Both the position numbers and the translations under genes were made by a program. Below the pieces are notes generated by a model. The model did no database searches. It was not told where the DNA came from and worked only from the letters and a program-made list of their open reading frames with translations. Positions 9,601-15,781 of a stretch of 19,118 nt of DNA are shown in pieces. Source of the DNA: Gemmatimonadota bacterium (lineage in GTDB: Bacteria > Gemmatimonadota > Gemmatimonadetes > Gemmatimonadales > Gemmatimonadaceae). The stretch covers positions 1 to 19,118 of the forward strand of contig JARIET010000019.1 in NCBI GenBank assembly GCA_031127185.1, read 5' to 3'. The stretch's first letter is position 1. Each line of letters opens with the position of its first letter.

Positions 9601-10482
9601 GCTGATCGCATGCGCGACCTTGTGCGCGGGCTTGAGTCAGTGCAAGAGCGGATGAGGCAGGCGCAAGAACGACGGCTGGTGCAAGGACAGAATCAGTCAG
9701 GGGAACAGCAGGGTACTGCGGGACGTGGGGGGACGCAGGGGGACGGGCAACAGCAACCCGGTCAGCAGGGGCGCCAGGGCCAGGGTCAGGGCCAGCAGCA
9801 GGCACAAGGGCAGGGACAGGGTCAGGGACAGGGCCAAGGGCAAGGGCAGGGGCAGGGGCAGGGACAAGGACAGGGCCAAGGGCAGGGACAAGGGCAAGGA
9901 CAGGGACAAGGGCAGGGACAGGGACAAGGGCAGGGGCAGGGACAGGGACAACAGCAAGGACAAGGACAGGGTGAGGGCCAAGGCCAGCAGCAGGGCCAAG
10001 GCGGTGGACGCGGTGGCCAGCAGATGGGCGGCGGTGGTGGTGGCGGCAACCGCACAGGCGGTGCGTACACCGGCACCGGCGGCAATCCGAACAACCAGGG
10101 CGGCGGCAACTACGACCCGCGGCAGGAAGCGCAGCAGATCCAGCGCGAACTGCAGCAGCGGCTGGCCGATGCGCAGCAGCTCTCGCGTGATCTTCGCCAG
10201 CAAGGCCAGGACGTTGCTCCGCTCGACCGCGCGATCGAAGCGATGCGCATGGCAAGCACGTTCACCTCGCTCGAGGACAAGCGCGCCGAGGCGATGCTGC
10301 GCACGCAGGTGGTCGAGGGACTGAAGGCCTACGAGTACGCACTGCGACGCGCCAATGGAGATGAGTCCCGCGTGCTTCTTGAACGCAGCGGCGAAGTGCC
10401 GCCGGCCTTCAAGGCACTGGTCGAGGAGTACTATCGATCACTCTCACGACCAGCGCCGCCGCCGAAGAAACCTCAGCCCTAG
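6667..10482 (+). CDS. DUF4175-type giant membrane protein with coiled-coil and Gly/Gln repeat tail
   Basis: A 1271-residue protein similar in layout to DUF4175/TIGR02302 proteins. Two membrane helices are at about residues 33-52 and 62-82, and a third hydrophobic segment is at 156-174. Residues 185-510 are strand-rich, Ig-like domains, probably periplasmic, with a bacterial-surface feel (repeated D-G-D and YxVE patterns). Then come a run of 14 glycines (516-529), a helical stretch, a run of 12 glycines (658-669), and about 350 residues of Gln/Arg/Glu-rich coiled coil. Twenty-four uninterrupted Gln-Gly pairs (residues 1047-1094) precede a final helical domain (about 1150-1271). Length exceeds usual family members mainly through the tail. 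ATG at 6667 follows a G-rich ribosome site (about 6652-6661). It ends the MoxR-VWA cluster; a structural or scaffold role is inferred. Its stop overlaps that of the convergent neighbour. Confidence 0.85.
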   Translation: MREAHGVLTGSDALMGAVRDVRARWRLKHALRGAAIALLAGAAVFALLALAMRAMNYGDGAVIMARALGVVAAAALVWQFVIRPVRRSPDDSSVALYVEEHERALRGAFVTAVELNNRDAERVAAGGIGARLVKAAVDGIRGSESGRRVDAGSLKQAAALFASTAIGVVLMFASGPATLRTGAQLLLTPWGGSDPGAAFAIRVNPGDATIAKGGDQLVAASLSGFSSERVELLVRSEGATTWTRLDMAADSTGKWAFRLFDVSSPTEYSVEAAGIKSPTYKLNVAAIPYVATMDLEYRFPAYTQLPSRQVDSTGDIAALQGSMVRVRVTPTVPTTGGRLIVDGGDTLALSPTTDGKLLAMMRVTKSGFYKVELQGPDGRPVSASLDYTIDALPDRAPAVTIGRPGRDVKVLSVDEVFSDTKAEDDYGVANLQLTFSVNGGDERTVPLFSATARALREVAAGHTFMLEDMKLQPGDQISYYAKATDNNIVSGPGTASTDIYFLTVRPYDMDYRQRQGGGGGGGGGGGGGGEQESPSRLSEQQRQVISATFNLARDSATLDAKTLAENVATVRLAQQKVKEEAALLAERLVSRGIAADDSGFRKIAQILPRAVAQMDSAERKLIAPTQRSAIANEQRALTELGRAEAVFREIQVQQQQQGGGGGGGGGGGGANAEDLADIFELQQDRMRNQYETVQRGEAGGGAEQRQDSSAAALDETREKLRQLAARQLQQDARAQAKADSLGRMGQSGGSGGDSQRQLAQDAEEAARQLERLARERQSQPLSDAARRLQESADAMRRSAANGRSGQADSRRAQDGLQEARRLLEQERAGEASREIEGLREQQRRLADAERQVQEGVNRLNTDQNIRRDSAQRALQQQKNQMAAEVRALTSQLDRAATENAREQPQVSQGLRGAADTLRNQRLADRMQMSGQALGSAPPQWLNEMERQIEKEIDDLGRRLDRAAEAAEAGQQAAAGEQSADRMRDLVRGLESVQERMRQAQERRLVQGQNQSGEQQGTAGRGGTQGDGQQQPGQQGRQGQGQGQQQAQGQGQGQGQGQGQGQGQGQGQGQGQGQGQGQGQGQGQGQGQGQGQGQGQQQGQGQGEGQGQQQGQGGGRGGQQMGGGGGGGNRTGGAYTGTGGNPNNQGGGNYDPRQEAQQIQRELQQRLADAQQLSRDLRQQGQDVAPLDRAIEAMRMASTFTSLEDKRAEAMLRTQVVEGLKAYEYALRRANGDESRVLLERSGEVPPAFKALVEEYYRSLSRPAPPPKKPQP
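8212..8253 (+). repeat. Homoglycine run of 14 codons
   Basis: Fourteen consecutive glycine codons (residues 516-529 of the DUF4175-type protein). All four GGN codons are used in an irregular order, so the tract is not a simple trinucleotide slippage product. It sits at the boundary between the strand-rich region and the helical region, where a flexible linker would be expected. Confidence 0.95.
8638..8673 (+). repeat. Homoglycine run of 12 codons
   Basis: Twelve consecutive glycine codons (residues 658-669), preceded by a short polyglutamine stretch. Codons are again mixed. Together with the 14-Gly run it brackets a helical segment of about 130 residues, consistent with two flexible hinges in the DUF4175-type protein. 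Confidence 0.95.
9805..9948 (+). repeat. Hexanucleotide array encoding 24 Gln-Gly pairs; potential G-quadruplex tract
   Basis: A 144-base array of 24 six-base units of the form CAR-GGN, coding for uninterrupted Gln-Gly. Related but interrupted units extend it on both sides (about 9775-9990). Twenty-two of the 24 units contain GGG, separated by only 2-4 bases, so the + (coding, non-template) strand carries many overlapping G3 quadruplex motifs. Gain or loss of whole units would keep the reading frame, so length variation would change the protein tail without inactivating it. The units are not identical (third positions vary), which argues for age or selection rather than very recent expansion. 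Confidence 0.95.
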
Positions 10483-12710
10483 AATCCGAAGGTGCGCGTG
10501 TACTTCACCACGAACGTGCGCGCGAGCGAGAAGGGAGCGAGTTCCTGGCCCGGTGCAAACGCGCGGTCGGTGTCGAGCCCTTCATTGTAGACCAGCCAAA
10601 GGTCCGTGCCCTCCGCGAACGCATAGCGGAAGCGCGCATTCACATCCACGCGATGCGTCGTGGAGTTGTACTGAACAAAGGCATTTCCCGAAGCGCGCAC
10701 GTCGAGCGCGGTGCGCACGCGGAGCCGCGCCACCTGCACCCGCTCATGTTGGTCGCGCGACGCGAATCGCAGCGCCGACAGCTGATAGTCGCCGCTGACT
10801 TCCAGGTGCGGCGAGACATTCCATGTGGGCGAGAGAATCGCCTGCGTGCGCGTGCCGTCGTAGAAGCTGCCGCTGCGCAGATCCAGCGACGTCCGCAGCC
10901 TGCGGCCCTGCGCCATGGTGAATGCCATCTGGAAATCGGCAAAGTCATACGTGCCCGCAGGGATCGTCGCCTTGCCGATGGAGAACGCGCGGCGCACATC
11001 CTCGTGGAACCACTTGGGTTCGAGCCAGCCGCCACCGCCGCGCTTGGTGTCCCATTGAACCCAAAAGGCATACGTGCCTGATTCGAGCGAGCGGTCGCTG
11101 TTGCGATACGTCTGGAAGGCCAGCCACCCGGGGTAGTAGCGTCGCATCCACGGATGCGTGTCGGTGTAGATGAACCAGTTGCCGAACGCATTCAGTTGCG
11201 TGAAATCGGTGCGCTGCAGGAAGCCGAGTTCGGGCCGGTAGTCTCGCCCCATACCCGTGACGGTGAGGGCGTACTGATTGCCGCGCTGTGTGCGGCGCTC
11301 CCACCCCAGATGCGCGAGCCCGCGCGACGAGGCGCTGACGGTTGACGAATCGCGACTGTCGAAGGTGGACGAATACCTGAGCGTGAGAAAATGTTCGCCC
11401 GGGGCCTTCACCACGGCGTCGCCGCCCAGCCCGACATTGGACCGTTCACCACCCGTGCGCGACGTGACCATCAAGCCGGCGGTGGAAAACTTGTTGATGA
11501 TCGGATGTCGCAACCTGAGCACGCCGAAATTCTCGCCAGCGGTGCCCGCGTGCGCGCGCGTCTGCATGTCGAGAAGGCCGATGTCCCATCCGCCCGCGCG
11601 GCCTACGATGCGCCCGCCGCCGACAATCGGAACGGGTGACCCATCAGGCGCGAGGCCGATGCGGCGCGAGTGGAAGAGCCGGGCGCCGCCACCGGCGGTA
11701 AAGTCGAATACACCACTCCCTTCCTGGAAGAATCGTCGCCGCTCGGGGAAGAAGAGGGGGAATCGATCGAGGTTGACCTGCTGGTCATCGGCCTCGACCT
11801 GTGCGAAATCGGTGTTCGCTGTGAGGTCGAGCGTGAGGTCGTTGGTCAAAGAATACCGCACATCGAGCCCGACCTCGCTGCGGGTGGCGTTGCGCGAGGA
11901 GAAGCGCGGATGCGCAGCGGTCGGCGCGACCGTACTCCGCGATGAGCCGCCGAGCACGAAGGGCGTCACGTAGAGTGGCCTGCGGCGCTTCACATCCCGC
12001 AGCAGTACGTCCTGCGCCACGGACGGGCGTCGAAAGTCGAATTTCGGGTCGATCTCGGGAAACGTGACGCGCTCGCCAAGGCGCGACACCAGGCGCGTGA
12101 CCGTGAGGCCCATTTCAATGGCGCCGCTGTTGTCGGGCCGAAACCCGATGCTGGAGAACGGAATGCGGGCCTCGACGAACCATCCCTCGGAGGTGATCGT
12201 CGTGCGCGCATCCCAGAACGTGTCCCAACTGTTGTTGAGCGTTACGCCGTCATCTGAAAGCGCGACGTCGAACCGCATCCCGGCGGCTGTGACGCCAAAC
12301 CACTTGGCATTCTGGTTGTCGTTGAACGGGTCGATATAGATCGCGAGCGCATCATCGCCATTCCAGCGATCGCGGTAGAGAGAGTTGATCCGGATGCCAG
12401 ATGGATCCGTGTCGTAGAACCAGCCTGCCGCGTAGAAGTATTCGTCATCGTAGGTGACCCGGATCTCTGTCCGCTGTTGCGGCGCACCCTTGAAGACCGG
12501 GAGGTACATCGTCATGGGCAACGGTGAGATGTCTCGCCATGCAGGTTCATTTGGAATGCCGTCAATGACGATCGCCGCTCTGGAACGCACCAGTTCCATT
12601 GGTGCACGAGGCGGTTGTGCCGCGAGCGGCGCGGTCGACCAACCCGCAACAAGCACGGCCGCCGCCACGGGGTGTCCAATGAAGCGCAGAAGACTCGGCA
12701 TCTGATCCAC
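10479..12710 (-). CDS. DUF5916 outer-membrane beta-barrel protein with CBM9-like N-terminal domain
   Basis: A 743-residue exported protein. A signal peptide (hydrophobic about 12-31, cleavage probably after LAA near 31) is followed by a carbohydrate-binding-9-like domain (about 42-215) that opens with the family pattern IDGIPNEPAW. The remainder is a predicted beta-barrel of alternating strands and contains the DUF5916 block near residues 300-335 (TDFAQVEADDQQVN, then FPLFFPERRRFFQEG). The last residue is Phe after an aromatic strand, the usual signal for barrel insertion by the BAM complex. Related proteins are common in Bacteroidota and Gemmatimonadota and their substrate is unknown; sugar binding is only suggested by the CBM9 fold. 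The start is GTG at 12710 or ATG at 12701; neither has a strong ribosome site. Its TAG stop shares CTAG (10479-10482) with the stop of the gene on the other strand. Confidence 0.88.
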   Translation of the reverse strand: MDQMPSLLRFIGHPVAAAVLVAGWSTAPLAAQPPRAPMELVRSRAAIVIDGIPNEPAWRDISPLPMTMYLPVFKGAPQQRTEIRVTYDDEYFYAAGWFYDTDPSGIRINSLYRDRWNGDDALAIYIDPFNDNQNAKWFGVTAAGMRFDVALSDDGVTLNNSWDTFWDARTTITSEGWFVEARIPFSSIGFRPDNSGAIEMGLTVTRLVSRLGERVTFPEIDPKFDFRRPSVAQDVLLRDVKRRRPLYVTPFVLGGSSRSTVAPTAAHPRFSSRNATRSEVGLDVRYSLTNDLTLDLTANTDFAQVEADDQQVNLDRFPLFFPERRRFFQEGSGVFDFTAGGGARLFHSRRIGLAPDGSPVPIVGGGRIVGRAGGWDIGLLDMQTRAHAGTAGENFGVLRLRHPIINKFSTAGLMVTSRTGGERSNVGLGGDAVVKAPGEHFLTLRYSSTFDSRDSSTVSASSRGLAHLGWERRTQRGNQYALTVTGMGRDYRPELGFLQRTDFTQLNAFGNWFIYTDTHPWMRRYYPGWLAFQTYRNSDRSLESGTYAFWVQWDTKRGGGGWLEPKWFHEDVRRAFSIGKATIPAGTYDFADFQMAFTMAQGRRLRTSLDLRSGSFYDGTRTQAILSPTWNVSPHLEVSGDYQLSALRFASRDQHERVQVARLRVRTALDVRASGNAFVQYNSTTHRVDVNARFRYAFAEGTDLWLVYNEGLDTDRAFAPGQELAPFSLARTFVVKYTRTFGF

Positions 12711-12883
12711 GAATGGGTGATGGCAGGATTACACCCCATAGACCGGCGGAGACCGCAGATGGATGCATTCGCGGGCCAATCGTTTCGGCTCAGGGACGAC
12801 CTGTGTCCTTCAGGCACTCCCAGTGCTGCCCAGACCCCCTGTTGACGAGCTGACTATCGTTCTAATGAGGAGGAAGTCGACCG
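12711..12883. promoter_or_regulatory. Divergent intergenic region between DUF5916 gene and msrB
   Basis: This 173-base spacer separates two divergently read genes and must hold the start signals for both unless they are leaderless. On the + strand a TTGACG at 12842-12847 resembles a -35 box but no good -10 lies at 16-18 bases from it. A small hairpin, GCACT-ccc-AGTGC, lies at 12814-12826. On the - strand TGTAAT (about 12728-12733) resembles a -10 but lacks a -35 partner. No operator with clear symmetry was found. Promoter location is therefore inferred from gene orientation, not from recognised boxes. Confidence 0.4.
12867..12874 (+). promoter_or_regulatory. Strong Shine-Dalgarno of msrB
   Basis: GAGGAGGA lies nine bases before the ATG at 12884. 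It is the clearest ribosome-binding site in the window and fixes the msrB start. Confidence 0.85.
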
Positions 12884-13336
12884 ATGACCAAGATCAAATC
12901 CGACAATCCCGAGCTAAAGGAAAAACTCTCGGAGATGCAGTACCAGGTGACGCAGTGCAGCGCGACGGAGCCGCCGTTCCGGAATGAGTTCTGGAACCAC
13001 AAGGAGGATGGCATCTACGTCGATGTCGTCTCCGGCGAACCGCTCTTCTCCAGCACGCACAAGTTTGATTCCGGCACCGGCTGGCCAAGCTTTGTCCAAC
13101 CGATCGAGCCGGAACATGTGACGGAACACAGCGACAGCGCCTACGGCATGCGTCGCGTGGAAGTGCGCTCCAAGGACGGAGATTCGCATCTGGGCCACGT
13201 GTTTCCCGACGGACCAGGTCCGACCGGGATGCGTTATTGCATCAACTCGGCGTCGCTGCGGTTCATCGCCAAGGACAAGCTTGAGGCGGAGGGATACGGG
13301 AAGTATCTCGGACTTTTCGGAGAGGCGGCAAAGTGA
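12884..13336 (+). CDS. msrB: Peptide-methionine (R)-S-oxide reductase, zinc-free form
   Basis: Reduces the R-epimer of methionine sulfoxide in proteins; 150 residues, normal for a single-domain MsrB. The core motifs are present: [10 protein letters not shown] near 28, [10 protein letters not shown] near 63, [11 protein letters not shown] near 101, and RYCINSASL with the catalytic Cys at 119. The two CxxC zinc pairs of many MsrB enzymes are replaced (VVSGEPLF and [10 protein letters not shown] contexts have Asp/Ser), so this is the zinc-free form. The usual resolving position in the GTGWPSF motif is Thr. The only other Cys is residue 25, next to the TEPPF motif, where some MsrB proteins place their recycling Cys, so Cys25 is the likely partner of Cys119. 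No signal peptide, so cytosolic. The stop overlaps the msrA start (GTGA): a two-gene repair operon. Confidence 0.96.
   Translation: MTKIKSDNPELKEKLSEMQYQVTQCSATEPPFRNEFWNHKEDGIYVDVVSGEPLFSSTHKFDSGTGWPSFVQPIEPEHVTEHSDSAYGMRRVEVRSKDGDSHLGHVFPDGPGPTGMRYCINSASLRFIAKDKLEAEGYGKYLGLFGEAAK
13319..13325 (+). promoter_or_regulatory. Shine-Dalgarno supporting the msrA GTG start
   Basis: GGAGAGG lies inside the 3' end of msrB, seven bases before the GTG at 13333. It favours that start over the downstream ATG at 13366. Confidence 0.7.
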
Positions 13337-13917
13337 CGCCGGCGGCGAGTGACGCCGCGAACGCCATGGCCGTCGGCCCCGGGATCAGTGAAACCGCCAC
13401 GCTCGCCGGCGGCTGTTTCTGGTGCCTGGAAGCGGTGTTCCTGCAACTCAAGGGCGTGAGCAAGGCGCAGAGCGGATACGCAGGGGGGCGTCGTCCGAAC
13501 CCGACGTACGAGCAGGTGTGCACCGGAGTCACCGGACACGCCGAGGTCGTCCGCGTCACCTACGATCCAGCGGTGATCGGGTTCAGCGATCTGCTCGACG
13601 TGTTCTTCACCATCCATGATCCCACCACGCTCAATCGCCAGGGCGCGGACACGGGCACACAGTACCGTTCAGCGATCTTCTTCGAGTCTGCGGATCAGGA
13701 GACAGCGGCGCGCGCGAAGATCGCGGCGTTGGCGGCCGAAAAAGTTTGGGACGATCCGATCGTGACTGAGGTCGTGCCGCTCACGGCGTTCTATCCCGCC
13801 GAGTCATATCACGACGATTACTTCGCACGGAACCCGCAGAATCCGTATTGTGCCGCGGTGATCGCGCCCAAGGTGGCAAAGGCGCGGAAGTACTTCTTCG
13901 AGAAGCTTTCGAAATAG
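13333..13917 (+). CDS. msrA: Peptide-methionine (S)-S-oxide reductase
   Basis: Reduces the S-epimer of methionine sulfoxide, complementing MsrB so that both epimers are repaired. The catalytic motif GGCFWC is at residues 26-31 with the nucleophile Cys28. Other family blocks are clear: YAGG near 53, TGHAEVV near 70, [20 protein letters not shown] near 95-114. A C-terminal Cys in [11 protein letters not shown] is the expected resolving residue; electrons would come from thioredoxin. The protein has 194 residues and no signal peptide. GTG at 13333 overlaps the msrB stop by four bases and has a good ribosome site; ATG at 13366 (Met12) would remove only a low-complexity leader. The gene is followed by a 40-base gap and the convergent heme A synthase gene. 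Confidence 0.97.
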   Translation: MTPAASDAANAMAVGPGISETATLAGGCFWCLEAVFLQLKGVSKAQSGYAGGRRPNPTYEQVCTGVTGHAEVVRVTYDPAVIGFSDLLDVFFTIHDPTTLNRQGADTGTQYRSAIFFESADQETAARAKIAALAAEKVWDDPIVTEVVPLTAFYPAESYHDDYFARNPQNPYCAAVIAPKVAKARKYFFEKLSK

Positions 13918-13954
13918 AACGCGGGTACCTGACCAGTAGCTGAACTGCCGCATC

Positions 13955-13978
13955 GGATCAGGCGGATCCAGCTGATCC
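13955..13978. terminator. Weak inverted repeat at the msrA / heme A synthase convergence
   Basis: GGATCAG at 13955-13961 and CTGATCC at 13972-13978 form a 7-base-pair stem with a 10-base loop. It spans the last codons and stop of the heme A synthase gene and lies 37 bases after the msrA stop. There is no T-run on either strand, so if it helps to end transcription it is not a classical intrinsic terminator. Chance occurrence is quite possible. Confidence 0.25.
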
Positions 13979-15025
13979 CTCGGTGCGCCACGCCTGGCGG
14001 ACAGCGAGGACAAGCGCCGTCAGCACCAGCAACGCACCCGCCTGGTGCGCGATGCCGATGATCACAGGCACGCCGAGTAGCAGCACGGTAATCCCGATCG
14101 CGACCTGCACGGCAACGGCGCCAAGCACGAGATCGAGCCGCAATCGCATGGTGCCAATGGCAGATGGGCGCGCGCGGAACCACACGATGATCACCGTGAG
14201 CATCGTCGCGATGGCCAGCCACCGGTGGTTGAACTGCGCCGCCGCCGGATTCTCGAACCAGTTCTTGAGCCACGGCGTCATCGTGCTGTACTCAGCGGGC
14301 ACCAGCCCCGCGCCCATCATCGGGAACTCGTTGTAGATCTCGCCGGCGCGCAGCCCCGCGACGAACGCGCCACTCACGACCGTGACGGCCGCCATCGCAA
14401 GCAGTCGCATCAACGCGCCGCGCCACTTGATCCCATCTGCAGCAAACCGCTCACCGCCAACCGCCGACTCGTTGTTGTCGTTCAACAGGCCGTCCGCCGT
14501 CCACACCGTCACGAGGTAGATCACGAGCGCTAGCGAGAGGTGCGCCGCGAGCCGGTACTGGCTGACGTTCACGCGCTCCGTGAGCCCGCTCGCCACCATG
14601 TACCAGCCCATCGCGCCCTGCAATCCCATCAGGACGCCAAGTGTGGCGAGACGCGGGATCAGATCGCGCGGCACGCGCTTGCGCGCCCAGCGCACCGCGA
14701 GCGGCACCACGAAGATGAGGCCGACGAATCGCGCCCAGAATCGGTGGAGGAACTCCCACCAGTAGATCGCCTTGAACTCGCCGAGGGACATGCTGGCGTT
14801 CATTTGCGCGTACTGCGGGATCAGCTTGTATTTCTCGAACTCGGCGGCCCACGCCGCCTCAGTGAAGGGCGGCACAACTCCGCTCACCGGCTTCCACTCG
14901 GTGATCGAAAGTCCGCTTTCGGTGAGTCGCGTGCCGCCGCCGATGAGAATCAGCAGGAAGAGCGACGCGGCCCAGATGCCGAGCCAGCGGCCAATGGTGC
15001 GTCGGTCGAGCGTGTGGTCGGTCAT
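13958..15025 (-). CDS. ctaA: Heme A synthase, COX15/CtaA family
   Basis: Integral inner-membrane enzyme that oxidises the C8 methyl of heme O to the formyl group of heme A, needed for aa3-type cytochrome oxidase. The protein has 355 residues and about eight membrane helices. The family signature GGGTRLTESGLSITEWKPV begins at residue 29. Four His in helix contexts, H94 (EFLHRF), H162 (AAHLSL), H267 (FNHRW) and H327 (IAHQAG), match the expected heme ligands. It contains no Cys at all, so it belongs to the mitochondrial/alphaproteobacterial Cox15-like type and not the Bacillus type that has periplasmic Cys pairs. The ATG at 15025 has no evident Shine-Dalgarno. No oxidase or heme O synthase gene is in the window. 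It lies 54 bases downstream of the Uma2-family gene on the same strand. Confidence 0.95.
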   Translation of the reverse strand: MTDHTLDRRTIGRWLGIWAASLFLLILIGGGTRLTESGLSITEWKPVSGVVPPFTEAAWAAEFEKYKLIPQYAQMNASMSLGEFKAIYWWEFLHRFWARFVGLIFVVPLAVRWARKRVPRDLIPRLATLGVLMGLQGAMGWYMVASGLTERVNVSQYRLAAHLSLALVIYLVTVWTADGLLNDNNESAVGGERFAADGIKWRGALMRLLAMAAVTVVSGAFVAGLRAGEIYNEFPMMGAGLVPAEYSTMTPWLKNWFENPAAAQFNHRWLAIATMLTVIIVWFRARPSAIGTMRLRLDLVLGAVAVQVAIGITVLLLGVPVIIGIAHQAGALLVLTALVLAVRQAWRTEGSAGSA

Positions 15026-15079
15026 ACGATCGAAAGCTACCGCGACGCATGCGTATCACGGCACTACGGCGCAACACGT

Positions 15080-15670
15080 TCAGGGCGTTTGGCCGTGCGC
15101 GTCGCGGAAGAAATCCGGGAGGTCAATTGTGAGCGGAACTGTGCGGCCGTCGGGATGCCACGCGGCAACGGTGGTCAGCAGCTCCGGCCATTCCCCCGAC
15201 GGCGTCCAGCGCTCGATGCGACGTTCGTCGGTGTCCACCACCCAGTACTCATCAGCGACCCGTTGATACTTGCGGCGTTTGAGCAGGCGATCCGCGCGCT
15301 TTGAATTCGGTGACAGCACTTCAACGATCAGGAGAAAGCGTTTGCAGTCTTCCAGGCTCTCCGGCCGACGCCCATTTACCAGCGGCGCAACGAAGACGTC
15401 TGGTTGCACCAGTGTCTTGGTGTCGAGGATGAGATCTGAGCGGCTTCCAAGAGTCTCGCCAATTCGCGGCGGCCCGTCGACGTAGTCGGCCAGACGGCGG
15501 ACGAGCCGCATGAACGCTCGCTCATGCGTGATCGACGGCCCGGGGCTCACCAGGAGTTCCCCGTCGACGCACTCGAACGTGACGCCGGGACCGGCGCGCT
15601 CGCGCAGCCGCCGAACCTCGGCGGCAGTCCACTCGTGCGCGCGATCGTCCAGCAATGCAGGCATGCCCAT
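15080..15670 (-). CDS. Uma2-family (DUF820) PD-(D/E)xK nuclease-fold protein
   Basis: A 196-residue Uma2/DUF820 protein, a restriction-endonuclease-like fold abundant in cyanobacteria and some other phyla; the cellular role is not established. Visible family features are ECVDGELLVSP near residues 33-43, QPDVFV with the active-site Asp91, LIVEVLSPNS with Glu117, and the closing EYWVVD strand near 142. Asp91 and Glu117 would bind the metal. I start at ATG 15670 (MGMPALLD); the frame remains open to 15769 but that upstream part is Arg-rich and unlike the family. A second ATG at 15664 is also possible. It stands alone, with no toxin-antitoxin partner or transposase next to it. It could be an orphan nuclease or a regulator derived from one. 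Confidence 0.85.
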   Translation of the reverse strand: MGMPALLDDRAHEWTAAEVRRLRERAGPGVTFECVDGELLVSPGPSITHERAFMRLVRRLADYVDGPPRIGETLGSRSDLILDTKTLVQPDVFVAPLVNGRRPESLEDCKRFLLIVEVLSPNSKRADRLLKRRKYQRVADEYWVVDTDERRIERWTPSGEWPELLTTVAAWHPDGRTVPLTIDLPDFFRDAHGQTP

Positions 15671-15781
15671 AGTATGCTCGGCTCGGCGGCGAAAAGAAAA
15701 GGGTGCACGCCGGACGATGCGCCAAGGCAACGCGCGGTGCGTCATCATTTCCGCTGCCGCGCGAACCAAGTCAACGCACGG
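15671..15781. other. Intergenic spacer upstream of the Uma2-family gene
   Basis: This 111-base stretch lies between the glycine-rich protein gene and the Uma2-family gene, both on the - strand. On that strand TTGACT (15774-15769) resembles a -35 box, but the hexamers 16-18 bases further on are poor -10 boxes. No hairpin or terminator with a T-run was seen. It may hold a separate promoter for the Uma2-family gene. Confidence 0.3.

Noticed and set aside
9775..9990. Possible CRISPR-like array
   Set aside because: The units are contiguous six-base codon pairs without spacers and lie in frame inside a gene.
9697..10255. Long - strand open frames with Pro/Leu, Pro/Cys or Pro/Val repeats opposite the Gln-Gly array
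   Set aside because: They are reverse-strand images of the hexanucleotide repeat; they lack ribosome sites and family motifs, and overlap a gene with clear domains.
12842..12866. msrB promoter with TTGACG and TCTAAT
   Set aside because: The spacing is only 13 bases, too short for a sigma-70 promoter, so no promoter is called.
12615..12987. Small + strand open frames across the DUF5916 start and the divergent spacer
   Set aside because: They overlap the DUF5916 and msrB coding ends in other frames, and have no motif or ribosome site.
15671..15769. N-terminal extension of the Uma2-family protein
   Set aside because: The frame is open but Arg-rich and unlike the family; MGMPALLD at 15670 fits the usual start.
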